7,649 nt of DNA from Bacteroidota bacterium (lineage in GTDB: Bacteria > Bacteroidota > Ignavibacteria > SZUA-365), in NCBI GenBank assembly GCA_018224415.1, contig JAGTUZ010000281.1, positions 1 through 7,649 on the forward strand. The letters run 5' to 3'. Under the pieces are notes generated by a model that was given only the letters and a program-made list of their open reading frames with translations, was not told the DNA's origin and did not search any database. Both the position numbers and the translations under genes were made by a program. Positions 5,193-7,649 of this stretch are shown piece by piece (position 1 is the stretch's first letter; each line of letters opens with the position of its first letter).

Positions 5193-6608
5193 ATGTCCAC
5201 CACCAACATCAGGGCGCGGCGCATTGCCGAGCGCATCGACACGGGCGCGGCCTCGGGCGGCGTCGCCGGCGACGGCGACGGCGACGCGCTGGCCCGCTGG
5301 AAGGACTGGCAGTGGCAGTTGCGCCATGCCATCCGCGACATATCGACCTTCGAATATCTTCTCGGCGTGGAGTTCACGCGCGACGAACGCAGGAAACTGC
5401 AGGAAACGCTGGACAAATTCCCGCTCTCGGTCACGCCCTACTATCTCTCGCTCATCGACACGAAGGATTTCCGCAACGACCCGGTGTTCCGGCAGTCCTT
5501 CCCCTCTCCCTCGGAACTGATCATCGGCGCGCACGACATGGCCGATCCGCTGGCGGAGGACAGCGACAGTCCCGTGCCCGGCATCACGCACCGCTATCCC
5601 GACCGCGTGCTGTTTCACGTGAGCAATCTCTGCGCGATGTACTGCCGGCACTGCACCCGCAAGCGCAAGGTCGGCGACATGGACCGCATCCCCGTGCGCG
5701 ACGACGTGCGCGAGGGCATCGCGTACATCCGCGCGCATCCGGAGGTGCGCGACGTGCTGCTGTCGGGCGGCGATCCGCTGATGCTCGGCGACGACTATCT
5801 CGACTGGATGCTCTCGGAAATCCGCGCCATCCCGCATGTGGAAATCATCCGCATCGGCACGCGCATGCCCGTGGTGCTGCCGTATCGCATCACCGATGCG
5901 CTCGTGGACGTGCTGAAGAAATACCATCCGCTGTGGGTGAACACGCATTTCAACCATCCCTCCGAAATCACGCCCTCCTCGCGGGAGGCGCTGCGAAAAC
6001 TCGCCGACGCCGGCATTCCCCTCGGCAACCAGAGCGTGCTGCTGGCCGGCGTCGACGACTGTCCGCGCATCATGAAAACGCTGGTCCACAAGCTCGTGAT
6101 GAACCGCGTGCGGCCGTATTACATGTACCAGTGCGATCTGTCCGAAGGACTCTCACATTTCCGCACGCCCGTCGGCAAAGGCATCGAGATCATCGAGAAT
6201 CTCGTCGGCCACACGAGCGGACTGGCCGTGCCGACCTATGTGATCGACGCACCGGGCGGCGGCGGGAAGATTCCCGTCATGCCCAACTACCTCATCTCCT
6301 GGTCGACGAACAAGGTGGTGCTGCGCAACTACGAAGGCGTGATCACGACCTACAAAGAGCCCGACGCTTACGAGCCGGTGTTCTGCGACCGCGACTGCGA
6401 ACGCTGCGACCTGCAGCTGGCGGTGGATTCGAAGGAAGACGACTACCGCGCGGTCGGCATTTCGCAGCTGCTCTCGGACCAGGACGAGGTCATCGCGCTG
6501 GTGCCGGATTCCAACGAACGCCTCCTGCGCCGCAACGGCGAGGGGGACGGCAATGTCGACAGTGTCGGCAACGGCGAGCGGGACGCGAAGGAAGAGGTCG
6601 CCATCTAA
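5193..6608 (+). CDS. kamA: L-lysine 2,3-aminomutase (KamA), radical SAM/PLP enzyme
   Basis: Cytosolic enzyme interconverting L-lysine and L-beta-lysine (EC 5.4.3.2) with SAM, a 4Fe-4S cluster and PLP. Active-site residues match the Clostridium subterminale enzyme with a constant +22 offset: cluster C147, C151, C154 in CAMYCRHC; R156 (carboxylate contact); D315 in YQCDLS and D352 in VIDAPGGGGK, the pair that binds the lysine side-chain amine; and K359, the PLP lysine. C290 matches a zinc-ligand Cys. The two Asp residues argue for lysine rather than glutamate as substrate, and the C-terminal Cys region and length argue against EpmB (about 340 residues). At 471 residues it is longer than the 416 of the clostridial enzyme: about 22 extra at the N-terminus, including GDGDGD at 26-31, and about 33 extra at the C-terminus, charged and Gly-rich. 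The distal cysteines (C398, C402, C405) are spaced CX3CX2C rather than the clostridial CXCX2C. The start has only a weak AGG 9 bases upstream. The stop overlaps the symporter start. Confidence 0.93.
   Translation: MSTTNIRARRIAERIDTGAASGGVAGDGDGDALARWKDWQWQLRHAIRDISTFEYLLGVEFTRDERRKLQETLDKFPLSVTPYYLSLIDTKDFRNDPVFRQSFPSPSELIIGAHDMADPLAEDSDSPVPGITHRYPDRVLFHVSNLCAMYCRHCTRKRKVGDMDRIPVRDDVREGIAYIRAHPEVRDVLLSGGDPLMLGDDYLDWMLSEIRAIPHVEIIRIGTRMPVVLPYRITDALVDVLKKYHPLWVNTHFNHPSEITPSSREALRKLADAGIPLGNQSVLLAGVDDCPRIMKTLVHKLVMNRVRPYYMYQCDLSEGLSHFRTPVGKGIEIIENLVGHTSGLAVPTYVIDAPGGGGKIPVMPNYLISWSTNKVVLRNYEGVITTYKEPDAYEPVFCDRDCERCDLQLAVDSKEDDYRAVGISQLLSDQDEVIALVPDSNERLLRRNGEGDGNVDSVGNGERDAKEEVAI
5268..5285 (+). 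repeat. In-frame hexanucleotide repeat (GGCGAC)x3
   Basis: Three perfect tandem copies of GGCGAC near the 5' end of kamA encode Gly-Asp three times (residues 26-31), ahead of the conserved domain that begins near the WKDW motif at about residue 36. Copy-number change would lengthen or shorten the N-terminal tail without a frameshift. Confidence 0.75.
6588..6597 (+). promoter_or_regulatory. Shine-Dalgarno-like purine tract for the symporter gene
   Basis: AAGGAAGAGG lies inside the last codons of kamA and ends 10 bases before the symporter ATG at 6608. With the TAATG stop/start overlap it supports this start and translational coupling of the two genes. Confidence 0.55.
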
Positions 6609-7649
6609 TGCACGCGATCGATTACGGCATCATCGCGCTCTACCTGCTCGCCGTGCTGGCGGTGGGTTTTCATTTCATGCGCAAAAACGAGAGCCGTGAC
6701 GATTATTATGTCGGTGGACGCAACATGACCGCCGGACATCTCGGTCTCTCCATCGCCGCGACGGATGTGGGCGGGGGATTTTCGATCGGGCTGGGGGGGC
6801 TCGGCTTCGTGATGGGACTTTCCGCGAGTTGGCTGCTGTTCACCGGCCTGGTCGGTGCCTGGCTGGCGGCGGTGCTGGTCATTCCGCGCGTCAAAAGCTT
6901 CGACGCACAGGAGGGCCTGCTGACCTTTCCCGACCTGCTGCGCCGCAGTTACGGTCCGCAGGTGGCCATGATCGCGGCCGTGATTTCCGGCGTCGGATAC
7001 CTGGGATTCACCGGCGGACAGATCCTCGCCGGCGCGAAGCTGGCGGTGTCCACCATCGTGCCGCCAGATCCCTTCGGCATGGACGCCGAGCTGTTTTCCC
7101 TGCTGCTCATGGCGGGAGTGATGTTTCTCTACACCGCCGCGGGAGGAATCAAGGCGGTGATCTACACCGACACCGTGCAGTGGCTGCTGCTGCTGGGTGG
7201 ATTGCTGTTTCTCGCCGTGCCGTTCACCGTCGTCGATCTCGGGGGTTTCGCCGAAATGCAACGGCGGCTGCCGGAGGGATTCTTCTCCCTCGACAATGTC
7301 GAGCCCCTGCAACTGCTGAACTGGTTCGTCACCATCGTGCCGATATGGTTCGTCGGCATGACGCTGTACCAGCGGCTATACGCCGCTCGCGACGAGCGCG
7401 AGGCGCGACGCGCGTGGTATCTCGCGGGACTGCTTGAATACCCGACCATCGCCTTTCTCGGCGCCTTTCTCGGCATGGCGGCACGGCTGTATTTCCCCGA
7501 CGCCGAACCCGAGACCGGCCTGCCCATGCTGCTGCAGCAGGTGCTGCCTGTCGGCATCGCGGGGGTGGTTGTCGCCTCCTATTTCTCCGCGATCATGTCC
7601 ACCGCCGACAGCTGCCTGATCGCCTCTTCCGGAAACTTCGTCAACGACA
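6608..7649 (+). CDS. Sodium:solute symporter (SSS family), 3' truncated by window end
   Basis: Inner-membrane sodium-coupled uptake carrier of the SSS family (TC 2.A.21, relatives PutP, PanF and SGLT). The frame is open from the ATG at 6608 to the window end (347 complete codons); the family is usually 450-550 residues, so roughly the last quarter to third is missing. Visible features: a first membrane helix at residues 6-22, then the family motif DDYYVGGRNM (31-40), the TM segment with IAATDVGGGFSIG (49-61), the signature region AAGGIKAVIYTDTVQW (177-192), and a later helix with SAIMSTADS, in which S331 and T332 match the Ser/Thr pair of the Na2 sodium site in PutP and SGLT-type carriers. 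Several further hydrophobic stretches fit the LeuT-fold multi-helix topology. The start overlaps the kamA stop by one base. The substrate cannot be read from the sequence; an amino acid such as lysine, or a compatible solute, would fit the neighbour but is an inference. Confidence 0.92.
   Translation, partial: MHAIDYGIIALYLLAVLAVGFHFMRKNESRDDYYVGGRNMTAGHLGLSIAATDVGGGFSIGLGGLGFVMGLSASWLLFTGLVGAWLAAVLVIPRVKSFDAQEGLLTFPDLLRRSYGPQVAMIAAVISGVGYLGFTGGQILAGAKLAVSTIVPPDPFGMDAELFSLLLMAGVMFLYTAAGGIKAVIYTDTVQWLLLLGGLLFLAVPFTVVDLGGFAEMQRRLPEGFFSLDNVEPLQLLNWFVTIVPIWFVGMTLYQRLYAARDEREARRAWYLAGLLEYPTIAFLGAFLGMAARLYFPDAEPETGLPMLLQQVLPVGIAGVVVASYFSAIMSTADSCLIASSGNFVND

Noticed and set aside
4802..5434. A 210-codon minus-strand frame spanning the intergenic region
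   Set aside because: It overlaps the 5' ends of both the ABC gene and kamA, crosses the hairpins, and shows no recognisable motif. Its composition changes abruptly along its length, as expected for non-coding sequence.
5172..6089. A 305-codon minus-strand frame opposite kamA
   Set aside because: It is antisense to the conserved catalytic core of KamA and has the His/Arg/Asp/Val-rich composition typical of shadow frames.
5193..6608. EpmB (EF-P lysine 2,3-aminomutase) instead of KamA
   Set aside because: EpmB proteins are about 340 residues and lack the C-terminal cysteine-containing region; this protein has 471 residues with the distal Cys cluster.

Overview
The window is a GC-rich stretch of bacterial chromosome with six protein-coding genes, two of them cut by the window edges, and one 345-base intergenic region. 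Kdo activation (kdsB) implies a Gram-negative outer membrane with lipopolysaccharide. The secreted protein with a GWxTD domain points to the Bacteroidota/Chlorobiota/Ignavibacteria (FCB) assemblage or a neighbouring phylum that carries this family. That assignment is an inference from family distribution; nothing in the window fixes the species.

Layout: (1) Bases 1-3049, plus strand, hold a compact cluster: the 3' end of kdsB, then rimO overlapping it by 4 bases (ATGA), then a secreted GWxTD-domain protein 3 bases after the rimO stop. (2) A 19-base gap at 3050-3068, with a small GC-rich hairpin over it, separates this cluster from a convergent minus-strand gene (3069-4847) for an MsbA/MdlB-type ABC half-transporter. 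(3) Bases 4848-5192 are non-coding between divergent genes. They contain GC-rich mutually exclusive hairpins followed by a block of clearly lower GC (45 G/C in 110 bases at 4991-5100) with further inverted repeats. (4) From 5193 on the plus strand come lysine 2,3-aminomutase (kamA) and, overlapping its stop codon by one base (TAATG), a sodium:solute symporter that runs off the end.

How the genes relate: kdsB belongs to lipopolysaccharide inner-core synthesis, and rimO modifies ribosomal protein S12. Their tight coupling with the GWxTD gene indicates co-transcription but not a shared pathway. The ABC transporter could export a lipid or hydrophobic compound, but its substrate cannot be read from the sequence. 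kamA plus the symporter looks like a two-gene translationally coupled unit in which uptake of a sodium-coupled solute and conversion of L-lysine to beta-lysine could be linked. No beta-lysine acetyltransferase or lysine-fermentation gene is visible in the window.

I see no CRISPR array, transposon, tRNA, rRNA or evident new defence system. The most interesting items are the kamA-symporter coupling, the unusual tails and cysteine spacing of KamA, the Gly/Asp/Asn-rich insertions in two otherwise conserved enzymes, and the structured low-GC intergenic region.
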